Of a stretch of DNA of 64,000 nt, positions 24,580 to 34,192 are shown piece by piece. Position 1 is the first letter of the stretch. Each line of letters starts with the position of its first letter. Under the pieces are notes generated by a model. The model saw only the letters and a program-made list of their open reading frames with translations. It did no database searches and was not told the DNA's origin. Made by a program: the position numbers and the translations under genes. Location: positions 1,922,001-1,986,000 of the forward strand of contig OZ245061.1 of NCBI GenBank assembly GCA_965224755.1. Reading direction: 5' to 3'. Source of the DNA: Hellea sp965224755. GTDB lineage: Bacteria > Pseudomonadota > Alphaproteobacteria > Caulobacterales > Maricaulaceae.

Positions 24580-25953
24580 TTAAAAATAATCCGTGCTGAC
24601 CCGGAACATTTTTTCTATTTCTTTCAAGGCAGCTTTCTCGGCAAGCAGAACAATATGATCTCCTGTTTTCACCACGAGATCAGGGTCAGGATACATCACG
24701 CGGCCATCATGGATAACAGCGCCGATGGCCACGCCCTCCATAATATCGGCCTCACGCAGACCTTTCCCAGCCAGAGGCGAGGTCTCCAGAACTTCACCTT
24801 CCATCACTTCGGCTTGGCCGTTTTCAAGAGAATAGACATCGAGAATGCGCCCACGGCGGACATGCCGCAGAATGGAGGAAATTGTGCTCGCCCGCGGATC
24901 AATCACCATATCAATACCGAGTTCTGTCTGCATATTCTGCATAGAAACCTCGTTAATCAAGCTTATGGAATGATCTGCGCCGAGTTTCTTAGCCAGCACG
25001 GCCGAGAGGATATTGGTCTTATCATCATTGGTCAGGCAAATCACCATTTCGGAATTGGCAACGCCAGCTTCTTCCTGAATGGCTGCATCCATAGCATCTC
25101 CGTTGAGAATCACTGTGCGCTTCAAAGCCTCGGCAGCCTTTTCCGCTCTGGCTTTGTCTTTCTCAATTATTCGCACGCGGATACCCGATACGCTTTCAAG
25201 CTCCTTAGCCACATATGAGCCGATATTCCCACCCCCTATAATCACAATATGGCGGGCTTTATTTTCTGTATTCCCAATAATTTCGAGCAGGCGTTTAGAA
25301 TGTGCGGCCTGAGTAATAAAATAAGCATCATCGCCAACATTAAGCGGGTCATCCGGCATCGGCGCAAAAATCGCTCCATCGCGTTTGACGCCAACAATCG
25401 CCGCATGAAGACCGGGAAATAAGTCCGGAATCTGATTAATCGGCGTATCAATTATCGGGCAATCCTCATCAATTTTTACGCCAAGCATCTGCACACGTCC
25501 CTCGCCGAAACTGACAACATTGAAAGCCCCCGGTGTATTCAGGCGGCGCAAAATAGCCTTTCCGATTTCAATTTCAGGCGAGATGATAATATCAATCGGC
25601 ATGTTTTCGCGGCTATAAAGGTCGTTATATTCACTTTCCAGATAGCTCTGCGCCCGTACCCGCGCGACTTTGGTCGGAACATTAAAAAGAGAATGCGCGA
25701 CCTGACAGGCAATCATATTGACTTCATCAGAATGGGTCACCGCAATAATCATATCGGTATTTTCAACGCCCGCACGTTTGAGAACATCAGGATGCGCACC
25801 GTGGCCAATAATGCCGCGCACATCCAGATCCGTTGTAATTTGACGAATGAGGTCCGGAGCTAGGTCCACGACCGTCACCGTATTATTTTCACTCGCTAGC
25901 CGTGAGGCCAAACCATAGCCAACACGCCCGGCACCGCAAATAATGACTCTCAT
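24580..25953 (-). CDS. trkA: Trk system potassium uptake protein TrkA
   Basis: Cytoplasmic NAD(H)/nucleotide-binding regulatory subunit for TrkH. The 457-residue protein is a duplication of RCK units: MRVIICGAGRVGYGLASRLASENNTVTVVD starts the first Rossmann fold and HIVIIGGGNIGSYVAKELE the second; each is followed by a TrkA-C domain. It sits 18 bp after ntrX in the ntrYX-trkAH order typical of the class. Confidence 0.95.
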   Translation of the reverse strand: MRVIICGAGRVGYGLASRLASENNTVTVVDLAPDLIRQITTDLDVRGIIGHGAHPDVLKRAGVENTDMIIAVTHSDEVNMIACQVAHSLFNVPTKVARVRAQSYLESEYNDLYSRENMPIDIIISPEIEIGKAILRRLNTPGAFNVVSFGEGRVQMLGVKIDEDCPIIDTPINQIPDLFPGLHAAIVGVKRDGAIFAPMPDDPLNVGDDAYFITQAAHSKRLLEIIGNTENKARHIVIIGGGNIGSYVAKELESVSGIRVRIIEKDKARAEKAAEALKRTVILNGDAMDAAIQEEAGVANSEMVICLTNDDKTNILSAVLAKKLGADHSISLINEVSMQNMQTELGIDMVIDPRASTISSILRHVRRGRILDVYSLENGQAEVMEGEVLETSPLAGKGLREADIMEGVAIGAVIHDGRVMYPDPDLVVKTGDHIVLLAEKAALKEIEKMFRVSTDYF

Positions 25954-25971
25954 CGCCCTACCCTCGATGCG

Positions 25972-27354
25972 TTAGTTGTTTCGACCATTCGTCCCTAACC
26001 CTAGCGACTTGAGTTTGCGATGCAAGGCCGAACGTTCCATCCCGACAAAAGTCGCAGTGCGCGAAATATTGCCGCCAAAACGGTCAATTTGGACCTGTAA
26101 ATATTCGCGTTCAAAATGCTCGCGCGCATCGCGCAATGGCATGGCAATAATCTTTTCATTCTCATTCGCCCCCGGTGAGGTGCGCACAACAGACACTTCG
26201 GGCGGCAGAGTTTCGAGCGTAATCGCCTGGCTAGGATCACCTGTGGCCAGAATCAGCAAACGCTCGACGTTATTACGAAGCTGGCGAACATTGCCGGGCC
26301 AATCATGCGCCTGTAGAGCGGCCATAGCATCCTCGCCGATTTGGCGGGCGGGCAATCCTGTTGAAGCCGCTAATTGGCCAATAAAATGCTCAACAAGAGC
26401 AGGAATATCCTCGCGGCGATCCGTCAACGCAGGCGCTTCGAGCGGCATAACATTTAAACGGTGATAGAGATCTTCCCGAAACCGCCCGAGAGCCACATCT
26501 TTGGATAGGTCGCGTGAGGTCGAGCTAATCACCCGCACATCGACCTGCACATCGTCATGACCGCCAATACGGTGAAAGCGCTGTTCGACCAGTAGGCGCA
26601 AAAGTTTACCTTGTGTTACAAGCGGCATATCCGCGACTTCATCAAGATAAAGCGTTCCATTATGAGCGCGTTCCAAAAGGCCGGTTTTCACAACGGTACT
26701 GCCATTATCTTCAACGCCGAAGAGTTCTTCATCTACCCTTTCAGGCACCATGGATGCGGCGTTCACTGCCTTGAACGGCCCTTTAGCACGTCTCGATTGG
26801 CTATGCAGGCATCGAGCAATAAGTTCTTTGCCCGACCCCGATGGCCCCGTGATTAAAACACGGCTATTGGTTGCGGCAATTTTTGCGATTTTCTGGCGCA
26901 GTTGCACGATATGCGGCGAATTACCAACGAGCTTATCATCAGAGGGGGTCTTGCCTTTAAGCTCTTCATTCTCTTGGCGTAATTGTGCATTTTCCAAGGC
27001 GCGGCTCACGGTCAGCAAAAGCTTATCCGCCTTGAAGGGCTTGACGATATAATCATAAGCCCCCTTGCGAATGGCCGAAACGGCAGTCTCAACCGTGCCG
27101 TGCCCGCTAATGATAATAATCGGAAGATTGCTATAATTGGCTTTAACCGTGTCCAGCAATTCGATCCCGTCCATAGAGCTGCCTTTAAGCCAAACATCAA
27201 GAACAATGAGAGACGGCTTGCGGCTTTTCACTGAGATCAAAGCCTCATCGCTGGTCGCAACGGTTCGCACCTCATAGCCTTCATCAGACAGTATACCCGC
27301 AACCATTTCGCGGATATCCTCTTCGTCTTCAACAATCAGAATATCATATTTCAT
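25972..27354 (-). CDS. ntrX: Nitrogen regulation response regulator NtrX (lacking GAFTGA)
   Basis: NtrC-family regulator partnered with NtrY. The 460-residue protein has a receiver domain with phospho-acceptor D53 in LIVLDVWLK, an AAA+ domain with Walker A GPSGSGKELIARCLH and Walker B GTLYLDEVADM, and a Fis-type helix-turn-helix at the end (GNISRTATFVGMERSALHRKLKSLG). The sigma-54 contact motif GAFTGA is absent; the stretch after ELFG reads VEDNGSTVVKTG. It therefore probably regulates without activating sigma-54. ATG 27354 is preferred over GTG 27366. It overlaps ntrY by 11 bp. Confidence 0.94.
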   Translation of the reverse strand: MKYDILIVEDEEDIREMVAGILSDEGYEVRTVATSDEALISVKSRKPSLIVLDVWLKGSSMDGIELLDTVKANYSNLPIIIISGHGTVETAVSAIRKGAYDYIVKPFKADKLLLTVSRALENAQLRQENEELKGKTPSDDKLVGNSPHIVQLRQKIAKIAATNSRVLITGPSGSGKELIARCLHSQSRRAKGPFKAVNAASMVPERVDEELFGVEDNGSTVVKTGLLERAHNGTLYLDEVADMPLVTQGKLLRLLVEQRFHRIGGHDDVQVDVRVISSTSRDLSKDVALGRFREDLYHRLNVMPLEAPALTDRREDIPALVEHFIGQLAASTGLPARQIGEDAMAALQAHDWPGNVRQLRNNVERLLILATGDPSQAITLETLPPEVSVVRTSPGANENEKIIAMPLRDAREHFEREYLQVQIDRFGGNISRTATFVGMERSALHRKLKSLGLGTNGRNN

Positions 27355-29614
27355 GGGTGTTCTCACTTAGTGTGCTTTGAGTGATTTCGGGCTGCCGCGA
27401 GCATTCCCCTTTGGGTAAAGAGATTACAATCATAGCGCCTTGCTTGCCGTCTATACGGTCCTTCAGGCTCAACCGTCCGCCGTGATCGTCAATAATTCGC
27501 ATAACAATAGCGAGGCCAAGACCGGTCCCGGTCTCGCGAGTGGTAACATAAGGTTCCAAAACACGCTCACGGTCAGGGAACGGCCAGCCCATACCATTGT
27601 CAGAAATATGCAGCAGGATTTGCTCATCCTCAACAGCGACGCTTGTATGAATCACTCCACCAGCTTCATCATTACCGGCCTCGTCATTGCAGCGCGTCAC
27701 AGACTCGCCCGCATTTTTATAGATATTAGTCAGGGCTTGCGTAATCAGGCGCTCATCACACAGCGCATTGAGATGCCCTTGCGTCATATCTTCGAGTTCA
27801 AATTTGATTTCAGGAAAGGCCACGCCTTGTGCAAAGAGCACATCTTCGAGCAGACCGCGGATATCCGTGATTTCAAAACTCGGTGCGGGCATACGCGCAA
27901 AGGCAGAGAACTCATCCACCATCTGCTCCAAGCTAGCGACTTGGCGGATGATGGTTTGTGTGCAGTTCTCAAATATATCAGGGTCGGTTTTAATCTCGCC
28001 GGAATATTTGCGCAATAAACGTTCCGCAGATAGCTGAATAGGCGTTAGCGGGTTTTTAATTTCATGCGCGATACGCCGGGCGACTTCCCGCCAAGCCGAA
28101 TGTCTTTGCGCTGCCACAAGGCGGGTCATGTCATCAAAAGTGACCACCCAGCCGGTATCTTTACGAACGCCCTGATAGGCCGAGACGCGCAGATCGAAAT
28201 TACGAATACCGTCATCGGTTTCAAAATTCACCTGATCCTCGGCTGTTCCCATAATGCTCTCGCGGGCTTTGCTGAAAGCCGGCGCAAATTCACCGAGAAC
28301 ATCTTCGATGGGATAGCCTAGCATGGTTTTGTCACGTGATCCGAGAAGCCGACTCGCAGACTCGTTCATCAGCGTAATTCGTCCTTGTTGCGTGAGGCCA
28401 ATCACGCCCGCGCGCACGCCTGAGAGCACAGCTTCGGAAAACTGGCGGCGTTGCTCGGAGATGTCATGCTCCCTCACAAGCTCGTCGCGCTGTGAATTAA
28501 GCTGCCGCGTCATGCGGTTAAAAGCGCTGCCTAAATCCGATATTTCGCCCCAATTACCACGTACATCTACATGAGCCGTCATATCCCCGCTGCGCACACG
28601 TTCTGCGGCATTAATCAACCGTCCCAAAGGGTCGATAATACGGTTCGCCAAGGCAAGGCCAAGCCAGATAGCTGCCAGTAAAATCAATAAAGCTGTTTCA
28701 ATAAAGGTGAGTAGAAATATCCGCCCCATCAAACTTTGATCGGCAGTAAACTGATCAATCGCTTGCGTCGTTTTCTCGATCCCCGAAATACTCGACAAAA
28801 CAGGGCTGTCGGATTTCAAGAGCTGGCCGACATAAAGATAGGCATTGTCATAAGCCTGCAATCGACTGACACCGATCAAATAGTCAACATCATCGCGCTT
28901 CTGAATGGCGATATCATTGTCTTTCAAATTTTCAAAAACGGCAGGCATAGGAATTTCAAAGGCGGGCGCATTGGCGCTCTCCACACGGGTCAGCACATAG
29001 CCGTCTTTTTGCAAAATAAAAACAGCGTCCAAATCCCGCACGCGGGAAAGGATTTGCAAATCCGCCGTATAGGAAATACGGGCGCCAACAACCCCGGCGC
29101 GGCGGTTAAGTTCGTTTTCAACTATACGGATATCTCGGCGCAATTCGATCGATTGCTGTTCAACATAATCGCTTAAGAAAGCCCGGGCTTGCTCCATATT
29201 ACTGCGTACATTTTCGCCAAAAAGGTCATTAATATTGCGGCTAATAAGCGACGTCGAAAAGGCCCCAACAACAATGGCAGGTGTCAGAGCGGCCAAGCTA
29301 AAAATAACGACAAAGCGCCGATGCAGAACCGGCGCGGATTGACGGCTCTTTTGTGAAAACAATATCGACCAGACACGATAACCTAAATAGCTCCCCAAAA
29401 TCAGGATAAGAATAAGGTTGAAAACCAGAATAGGATAAGCCTGTGCCGTTTGCTCAGCCTGCCCCGAAAGCGAAAATAATGTGCCAACGACGGTCAGAAA
29501 TACCGCCGCAACAAAGGCGATAAAGAACAGTGCCGACAGGGCGAGACGAGGGTTTCGTCTCGCGCGGGGAAGGCTGATGGAGTCTTGTGTTTTCAACCGT
29601 GATTGTTGGTTCAT
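27344..29614 (-). CDS. ntrY: Sensor histidine kinase NtrY
   Basis: Membrane sensor of the NtrYX two-component system, linked in the class to nitrogen, redox and envelope control. The 756-residue protein has several N-terminal membrane helices, a periplasmic sensor region, a fourth helix and HAMP (LGRLINAAERVRSGDMTAHVDV), a PAS domain, HisKA with about H517 in RIAHEIKNPLTPIQLSAERLL, and HATPase boxes (NIYKNAGESV, ISDNGMGWP, TGLGLAIVMRII). I use ATG 29614; the frame opens from a TTG at 29644. No ntrBC genes precede it here. Confidence 0.95.
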   Translation of the reverse strand: MNQQSRLKTQDSISLPRARRNPRLALSALFFIAFVAAVFLTVVGTLFSLSGQAEQTAQAYPILVFNLILILILGSYLGYRVWSILFSQKSRQSAPVLHRRFVVIFSLAALTPAIVVGAFSTSLISRNINDLFGENVRSNMEQARAFLSDYVEQQSIELRRDIRIVENELNRRAGVVGARISYTADLQILSRVRDLDAVFILQKDGYVLTRVESANAPAFEIPMPAVFENLKDNDIAIQKRDDVDYLIGVSRLQAYDNAYLYVGQLLKSDSPVLSSISGIEKTTQAIDQFTADQSLMGRIFLLTFIETALLILLAAIWLGLALANRIIDPLGRLINAAERVRSGDMTAHVDVRGNWGEISDLGSAFNRMTRQLNSQRDELVREHDISEQRRQFSEAVLSGVRAGVIGLTQQGRITLMNESASRLLGSRDKTMLGYPIEDVLGEFAPAFSKARESIMGTAEDQVNFETDDGIRNFDLRVSAYQGVRKDTGWVVTFDDMTRLVAAQRHSAWREVARRIAHEIKNPLTPIQLSAERLLRKYSGEIKTDPDIFENCTQTIIRQVASLEQMVDEFSAFARMPAPSFEITDIRGLLEDVLFAQGVAFPEIKFELEDMTQGHLNALCDERLITQALTNIYKNAGESVTRCNDEAGNDEAGGVIHTSVAVEDEQILLHISDNGMGWPFPDRERVLEPYVTTRETGTGLGLAIVMRIIDDHGGRLSLKDRIDGKQGAMIVISLPKGECSRQPEITQSTLSENTHEI

Positions 29615-29806
29615 AAGCTCGAATACTAACGCGCTATTGCGCAAACTGTTGCATCTTTACAGCACTGTTGCATAAAATCAACGTATTTAGACGTGGAAAA
29701 TTAGTAAGATGCGGTAAAATGAGCATAATACCCATGGCATCTGATAGATTCGCACCAGAATGGATAATACCGATTTACTATCGGCACGCATAGGCAGGAG
29801 AAGATT

Positions 29807-30937
29807 ATGAGCGCACCCCTCGATGGATATCGCATCATTGAACTCGCAAGTATCGGCCCCGGGCCCTATGCTGGACAATTATTTGCAGATATGGGCGCGG
29901 AGGTTATTCTCATCAATCGTCCCGGCCCTATGGGCCACATGCCTTCAATTTCCAATCGCGGAAAAAGGACTATGGTTGTCGATCTTCGCCAAGCAGGCGG
30001 CGTAACTATTTTACTGGACCTCATAAAATCAGCAGATGCTATTTTCGAAGGACTAAGGCCGGGCGTGGTAGAGCGCCTTGGGGTTGGCCCCAAAGCATGC
30101 CATGCTGTAAACCCGAAACTTGTATATGGGCGGATGACGGGTTGGGGGCAATCCGGGCCTTGGGCGAACGTCGCCGGACATGATATTAATTATATTTCTA
30201 TTACAGGAGCCTTGGGCGCCATTGGAACACCTGGGGAGCCTCCAACGCCGCCTTTAAATCTTATTGGTGATTATGGCGGCGGTGCAATGTTTCTGGTCAT
30301 CGGTGTGTTAGCAGCGCTGTTAAAAGCCGAAAAAAGCGGCCATGGCGATGTTGTTGACGCCGCCATGATCGACGGGGTCTCGTCTCTTATGACAATCATT
30401 CATTCATTGGCGGGGATCGGCCAATGGCAGACAAAGCGTCATTCAAATCTAATTGATGGCGGCATGCCTTATTATCGGTGTTACACTACAAAAGACGAAA
30501 AATTCATGGCGGTGGGGTGCATTGAACCACAATTCTTTGCCAAAATGCTCTCGAAGCTGAACATCGCCCCCGAAGACTTTGGCCCGCAAAACAGTGCGAA
30601 ACATTTCGCCAAACAGCATGAATTATTAGAGATCAAATTTTTATCAAAGACACGTCAGGAATGGGCCGGTATTTTCGCTGGATCTGACGCGTGTGTCACG
30701 CCGGTCCTCACCTATGAAGAAGCCGCAATTCATCCGCAAAACATGGCACGAGGCGGGCTGAAAAAATATGGAGATTTTATTCACCCGCGAAGCGCGCCCG
30801 TATTTCTAAGTCATCCCGAAGATGGAGAATTCTCTATCCCCGGCGCGAGTGACCAATGCCGAGATATTCTCACCAAGATCGGATATAGCGCAGATCAAAT
30901 TGACGCCTTGGCGGCCAACACTGTTATTGAGCTTTAG
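29807..30937 (+). CDS. CaiB/BaiF family CoA transferase (alpha-methylacyl-CoA racemase-like)
   Basis: A 376-residue class III CoA-transferase family protein. The N-terminal LDGYRIIELASIGPGPYAGQLFADMGAEVILINRP, VEGLRPGVVERLG-like segment IFEGLRPGVVERLGVGP, and GRMTGWGQSGPWANVAGHDINY are characteristic; the catalytic aspartate lies in VVDAAMIDGVSSLM. The overall match is closest to alpha-methylacyl-CoA racemases, acting on branched-chain acyl-CoAs, but transferase activity cannot be excluded. GGAGAAG precedes ATG 29807. It stands alone, divergent from ntrY. Confidence 0.85.
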   Translation: MSAPLDGYRIIELASIGPGPYAGQLFADMGAEVILINRPGPMGHMPSISNRGKRTMVVDLRQAGGVTILLDLIKSADAIFEGLRPGVVERLGVGPKACHAVNPKLVYGRMTGWGQSGPWANVAGHDINYISITGALGAIGTPGEPPTPPLNLIGDYGGGAMFLVIGVLAALLKAEKSGHGDVVDAAMIDGVSSLMTIIHSLAGIGQWQTKRHSNLIDGGMPYYRCYTTKDEKFMAVGCIEPQFFAKMLSKLNIAPEDFGPQNSAKHFAKQHELLEIKFLSKTRQEWAGIFAGSDACVTPVLTYEEAAIHPQNMARGGLKKYGDFIHPRSAPVFLSHPEDGEFSIPGASDQCRDILTKIGYSADQIDALAANTVIEL

Positions 30938-31297
30938 GCAAAATGACCCTATATCCGTAAGTTAGACGCCGAGCAAAAGAGCAAGCAAAAAAACAACAAT
31001 CAGGATCAAAATTTCTTTTATCATATCAATCATAACTACCTCATAAGAAATACTGATGGGTAAATCATACTTCTGTTTCGCAACTTTGTGAAATAAAATG
31101 TTCGTAAGGCACCTTACCCAACACTATTTGAGGAAATCAATGCCAAAAGCATAATTCTCTCTCTAAAAATCGCAAATCCTGAACACTCAAGCCTATATCA
31201 TAGTTAATTCCCGCCTCTTTGGCGAAGCCTATGCAAATCTTGCCCCTGTCGGGTGCAAGTCGTGTCATTTTGGCGTGAAACTTGCCTATTTATAGCC
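30938..31297. other. 360-bp gap with a micropeptide frame
   Basis: Between the CoA transferase and the membrane protein gene. Apart from the minus-strand micropeptide at 30962-31033 I see no gene, repeat or clear terminator. The segment is AT-rich from about 31030 to 31190. Confidence 0.5.
30962..31033 (-). CDS. Putative 23-residue membrane micropeptide
   Basis: A short frame beginning MIDMIKEILILIVV and running through a leucine/valine-rich single transmembrane helix to LLLGV and a TAA stop. GAGG lies 5 bases before the ATG (TGAGGTAGTT-ATG), good ribosome-site spacing. The composition (a charged start followed by an uninterrupted hydrophobic helix) resembles known small membrane proteins, but I recognise no family. 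It is convergent with the CoA transferase gene. Confidence 0.5.
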   Translation of the reverse strand: MIDMIKEILILIVVFLLALLLGV

Positions 31298-32704
31298 ATG
31301 GCTTCACGCAACCGCATAAGAATCGCAAATGATAATGCGCGCACCGCCGCCGCTACGGGCCAGCTTGCCTATGGCGCTGGATTGCCTTTACAGGCGCAGC
31401 CACGGCCAACCCCTGCAACAGAACAGGCTATCCCCAAGGCGGCGACGGATCACAATAACGCCCCTAAGCAAAAAGCTACAGCCAGTCTGAAACTCACGCT
31501 CGCCCTATGGGGCGCAGCTTTTGCGATAACGCTCGCCGCATTCTTATTCGGCGCAGGAACAGGGCCTAAAATTCTAGCCAGCCTATCCCTGCTTTGGGCA
31601 GGCTTATGGAGCAGCTATGTCAGCGCCGATCATGGCCGTTGGCGGCTTAGCGAGCTTTCCGTTGTTTCGGCTTTGGGCGGATTGATGGGCGCGATTACGG
31701 TATCTGCGAATTATTTCGGCCTTGGCCTGACCTTGGCCGACGGCGCTATGTTGATGGCTATAGTGCCGCTGGTTTTAGGCTATGTTCTAAAATCCCATAT
31801 CTGCGTGCTGGCTTCTATATGCGCGGGCCTGATTTGGGCCACTTTGAGTTTTTCTGGGCTGGCCACTGCCTCATTGCTAATGCTGGCTTTCCCGCTGATT
31901 TGCCTGGCCCAGCTTTATATGGGCACCCGCATCCGATCAAAAATGGCTGTGACGCTCTCAGTTCTGACCGCCTATGTCTGGCTTATCGGCTTTATGACCG
32001 CGTTCTGGATGGCGGGCGAATTGCCGCTAACCTTTGCCGCGGTTTTACTATTTGTTATCGGCGCGGCTCATCATAGGTCAGGCAAAGCCGCCGAAGATAC
32101 GAAGCTAACGGGCAGTAATATTCATATTCATGCCGGCTGGATTGCCGCCATGATGGGCGCTATCGGTTTTCAATATTTTTGGCTTGCTCCCGAAGCTGTC
32201 TCCGTCGGCACGGCCACGCTCAGCGCCGCCGGATTGGGCCTGTGGAAACTGGCCGTAGCCGCGTCTCTTGCCGTCATCTTTGCTAGCGGGGTCGTCCGTC
32301 ATAAATACAAGCAAATCACCCTGCCCGGTATTTTTCTACTTACCTTGGCATCGGCGTTAATCCCGCTAATGTTATGGGCGCCGCAATGGCCGCGAAATGT
32401 TGTCGAGAACTTGTCTGGAATGAGCGCCGTTCCGACGATCGGCATCTTTATGGGCGCCGCTATTTTAGCCTCGGCTATCGGCATGGGCCTGAACGGCATA
32501 CGCCGACAATCTCTGCCAATGATGGGCCTCGCTATCAGCGCCGTGGTTGTTGAGGCTTATCTGTTGTTAAGCCCGCAATTTATGACGCTTGATAATGGCA
32601 TCGTTTTCGTCACAGGATTTATTACCGCATTGGCCGTGGGCGGCTCTATTGCCGGCTCAAGCCTCGCCCACCATGCCCCGGCTCCGAGGTTTAAGACCGC
32701 CTAG
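31298..32704 (+). CDS. Multi-spanning membrane protein, DUF2157-like
   Basis: A 468-residue hydrophobic protein with about a dozen transmembrane segments after a 60-residue basic, Pro/Ala-rich cytoplasmic N-terminus (MASRNRIRIANDNARTAAAT). The segment with ANYFGLGLTLADGAMLMAIVPLVLGYVLKS resembles the conserved loop of DUF2157 membrane proteins; that likeness is from memory and moderate. No catalytic motif is visible. ATG 31298 is chosen over an earlier in-frame start at 31253. It converges with the rhomboid gene, overlapping by 4 bp. Confidence 0.6.
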   Translation: MASRNRIRIANDNARTAAATGQLAYGAGLPLQAQPRPTPATEQAIPKAATDHNNAPKQKATASLKLTLALWGAAFAITLAAFLFGAGTGPKILASLSLLWAGLWSSYVSADHGRWRLSELSVVSALGGLMGAITVSANYFGLGLTLADGAMLMAIVPLVLGYVLKSHICVLASICAGLIWATLSFSGLATASLLMLAFPLICLAQLYMGTRIRSKMAVTLSVLTAYVWLIGFMTAFWMAGELPLTFAAVLLFVIGAAHHRSGKAAEDTKLTGSNIHIHAGWIAAMMGAIGFQYFWLAPEAVSVGTATLSAAGLGLWKLAVAASLAVIFASGVVRHKYKQITLPGIFLLTLASALIPLMLWAPQWPRNVVENLSGMSAVPTIGIFMGAAILASAIGMGLNGIRRQSLPMMGLAISAVVVEAYLLLSPQFMTLDNGIVFVTGFITALAVGGSIAGSSLAHHAPAPRFKTA

Positions 32705-33366
32705 TTGATCCGAAGCGTTGTGCAATTGGGCCGGATGAATATCGGGGCTAATAACATACCGCCAATATAACCGCCAATATGGGCCGGCCATGCCAGATTA
32801 AAGCCTAATACCGGTTCGGCCAGCACCATCACCAAATTGATCACCGCCCAGCCAAAGCCGAATTGCAGCATTTTATCGCGCCCGCCAATGGCCCAACCTG
32901 TCGCCGCAAATAGAGCCGAGGCTCCGCCCGAAGCACCGACAGCGGCGGAACTCAGCTCATTTGTCGCCGCCCAAAAACCCCATTGAAAAAGTCCGCCAAC
33001 AGCTACGCCGGTAAGGAAAATTAAAAGGAAAGCCATATTGGCGTTAGACGGCTTGCCGCGCGAAGCCGCCAATAATTTGGCCCCGCGTATCGTCACGATA
33101 CCAAAGACAATGGTCATGCCAGAATTCATCAAAACATGCGTCCAGCCGCCATGAACAAAGCCGTGTCCGAGCAAGCTAATGGCATGCGTCACCACGTTCG
33201 TCCCGGCCGATCCAATGGGCCGTAAAATGCCGAACGGGCCAACTATGGCGCCAAATATCGGCGCCATGACAAGCAACTGAACCAAAATGAAGATACCCGC
33301 CAGATAGGCCGGAAATTTCTCCGAGAAATTGAACATGGGCTGATGCGGAGGCTTTTGCTGTGTCAT
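32701..33366 (-). CDS. Rhomboid family intramembrane serine protease
   Basis: A 221-residue protein with about six membrane helices. The catalytic serine is S146 in GASGG and the histidine is H196 in AHIGGYIGG; the family's HGGWTHVLMN motif is at residues 72-81. All residues for activity are present. Substrates are unknown. Gene order gives no further clue, lying between the DUF2157-like gene and the divergent GYF protein. Confidence 0.9.
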   Translation of the reverse strand: MTQQKPPHQPMFNFSEKFPAYLAGIFILVQLLVMAPIFGAIVGPFGILRPIGSAGTNVVTHAISLLGHGFVHGGWTHVLMNSGMTIVFGIVTIRGAKLLAASRGKPSNANMAFLLIFLTGVAVGGLFQWGFWAATNELSSAAVGASGGASALFAATGWAIGGRDKMLQFGFGWAVINLVMVLAEPVLGFNLAWPAHIGGYIGGMLLAPIFIRPNCTTLRIN

Positions 33367-33469
33367 GCAAAGTTCCTAACCTTATTTCGCCTAATGTAAA
33401 AGTTGAATTTGCCCACTTTCGCTTTTCAGAGAATCGCAGGCATATAGCGCCGTGAAGGGTAAAAGGGTT

Positions 33470-34168
33470 ATGCAAGTGCTACAAAATAGCAATTCAGATA
33501 CTGGGACTGATAGCTGGTATGTTCAGGTCAATGGACAGGCTTATGGCCCCTATACGGGCGGCCAGATGCGTGATTTCGTGGCTGAAGGCCGCGTCAATAC
33601 GCAGTCCATGATTAGCCAAAGCGCAGGGCAAGACTATGCCTTTGCAGGGAATTTTCAATCTTTTACCGTTTGGTCAGGACAGCAAACACAGACGGCTCAA
33701 CAGGTACAGACGCAACAAAGCACCCAACAGAGCCAAGTCTTGCGCCCGGTATCTGCGTCCAGAGGCGGTGTTCTCGCCCGCCAGATTGCGCCTGCAGGCT
33801 ATTCTCCGCAAGCGGTTGCGCCCAGCCCAGCCCCAAACCCTGCCCCAAATCCTGCCCCAAATCTTGCCCCTGTAAGCCAGCCTGCCCAGCTCACTGTGTT
33901 TATGGTCATGGCTGAAATCCGCTCCGGCAACGGCATGCAGTTCCTACAGACGCTTCAAACCCAAGGCGCGGCGCAGCGTATCGGCGACGCCGTTTGGGTT
34001 CTGCGCAGCGCCAATAGCGTCGAGCAACTTCGCAATACGCTTAGCCAATGCCTGACCCGGGATGACCGGCTATTCCTGCTGGACAGTTTTGCCAATAAAA
34101 CCGCTTGGTTTAATATCGGCGCGGATATGGACGCCCGCATCCGCGAGCTTTGGGATATTGAACGCTAA
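33470..34168 (+). CDS. GYF_2 (DUF4339) domain protein with Cas2/SinR-like C-terminal domain
   Basis: A 232-residue protein in three parts. Residues about 13-55 form a GYF_2 domain (WYVQVNGQAYGPYTGGQM). A Gln/Pro/Ala-rich linker follows, with PAPN repeats encoded by three 12-bp tandem units (33831-33866). The last 90 residues (VFMVMAEIRSGNGMQFLQTLQ...VWVLRSANSVEQLRNTLSQCLTRDDRLFLLDSF) resemble the ferredoxin-like Cas2/SinR fold. That last point is pattern memory only. ATG 33470 follows AAAAGGG; a GTG at 33452 is the alternative. Function unknown, not linked to CRISPR here. Confidence 0.65.
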   Translation: MQVLQNSNSDTGTDSWYVQVNGQAYGPYTGGQMRDFVAEGRVNTQSMISQSAGQDYAFAGNFQSFTVWSGQQTQTAQQVQTQQSTQQSQVLRPVSASRGGVLARQIAPAGYSPQAVAPSPAPNPAPNPAPNLAPVSQPAQLTVFMVMAEIRSGNGMQFLQTLQTQGAAQRIGDAVWVLRSANSVEQLRNTLSQCLTRDDRLFLLDSFANKTAWFNIGADMDARIRELWDIER

Positions 34169-34192
34169 AGCGTTCGGGGGGGATATTGAGTC

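Noticed and set aside
33831..33866. Possible CRISPR-like short repeats
   Set aside because: Three adjacent 12-bp units without spacers, in frame within a Pro/Ala linker; a coding tandem repeat.
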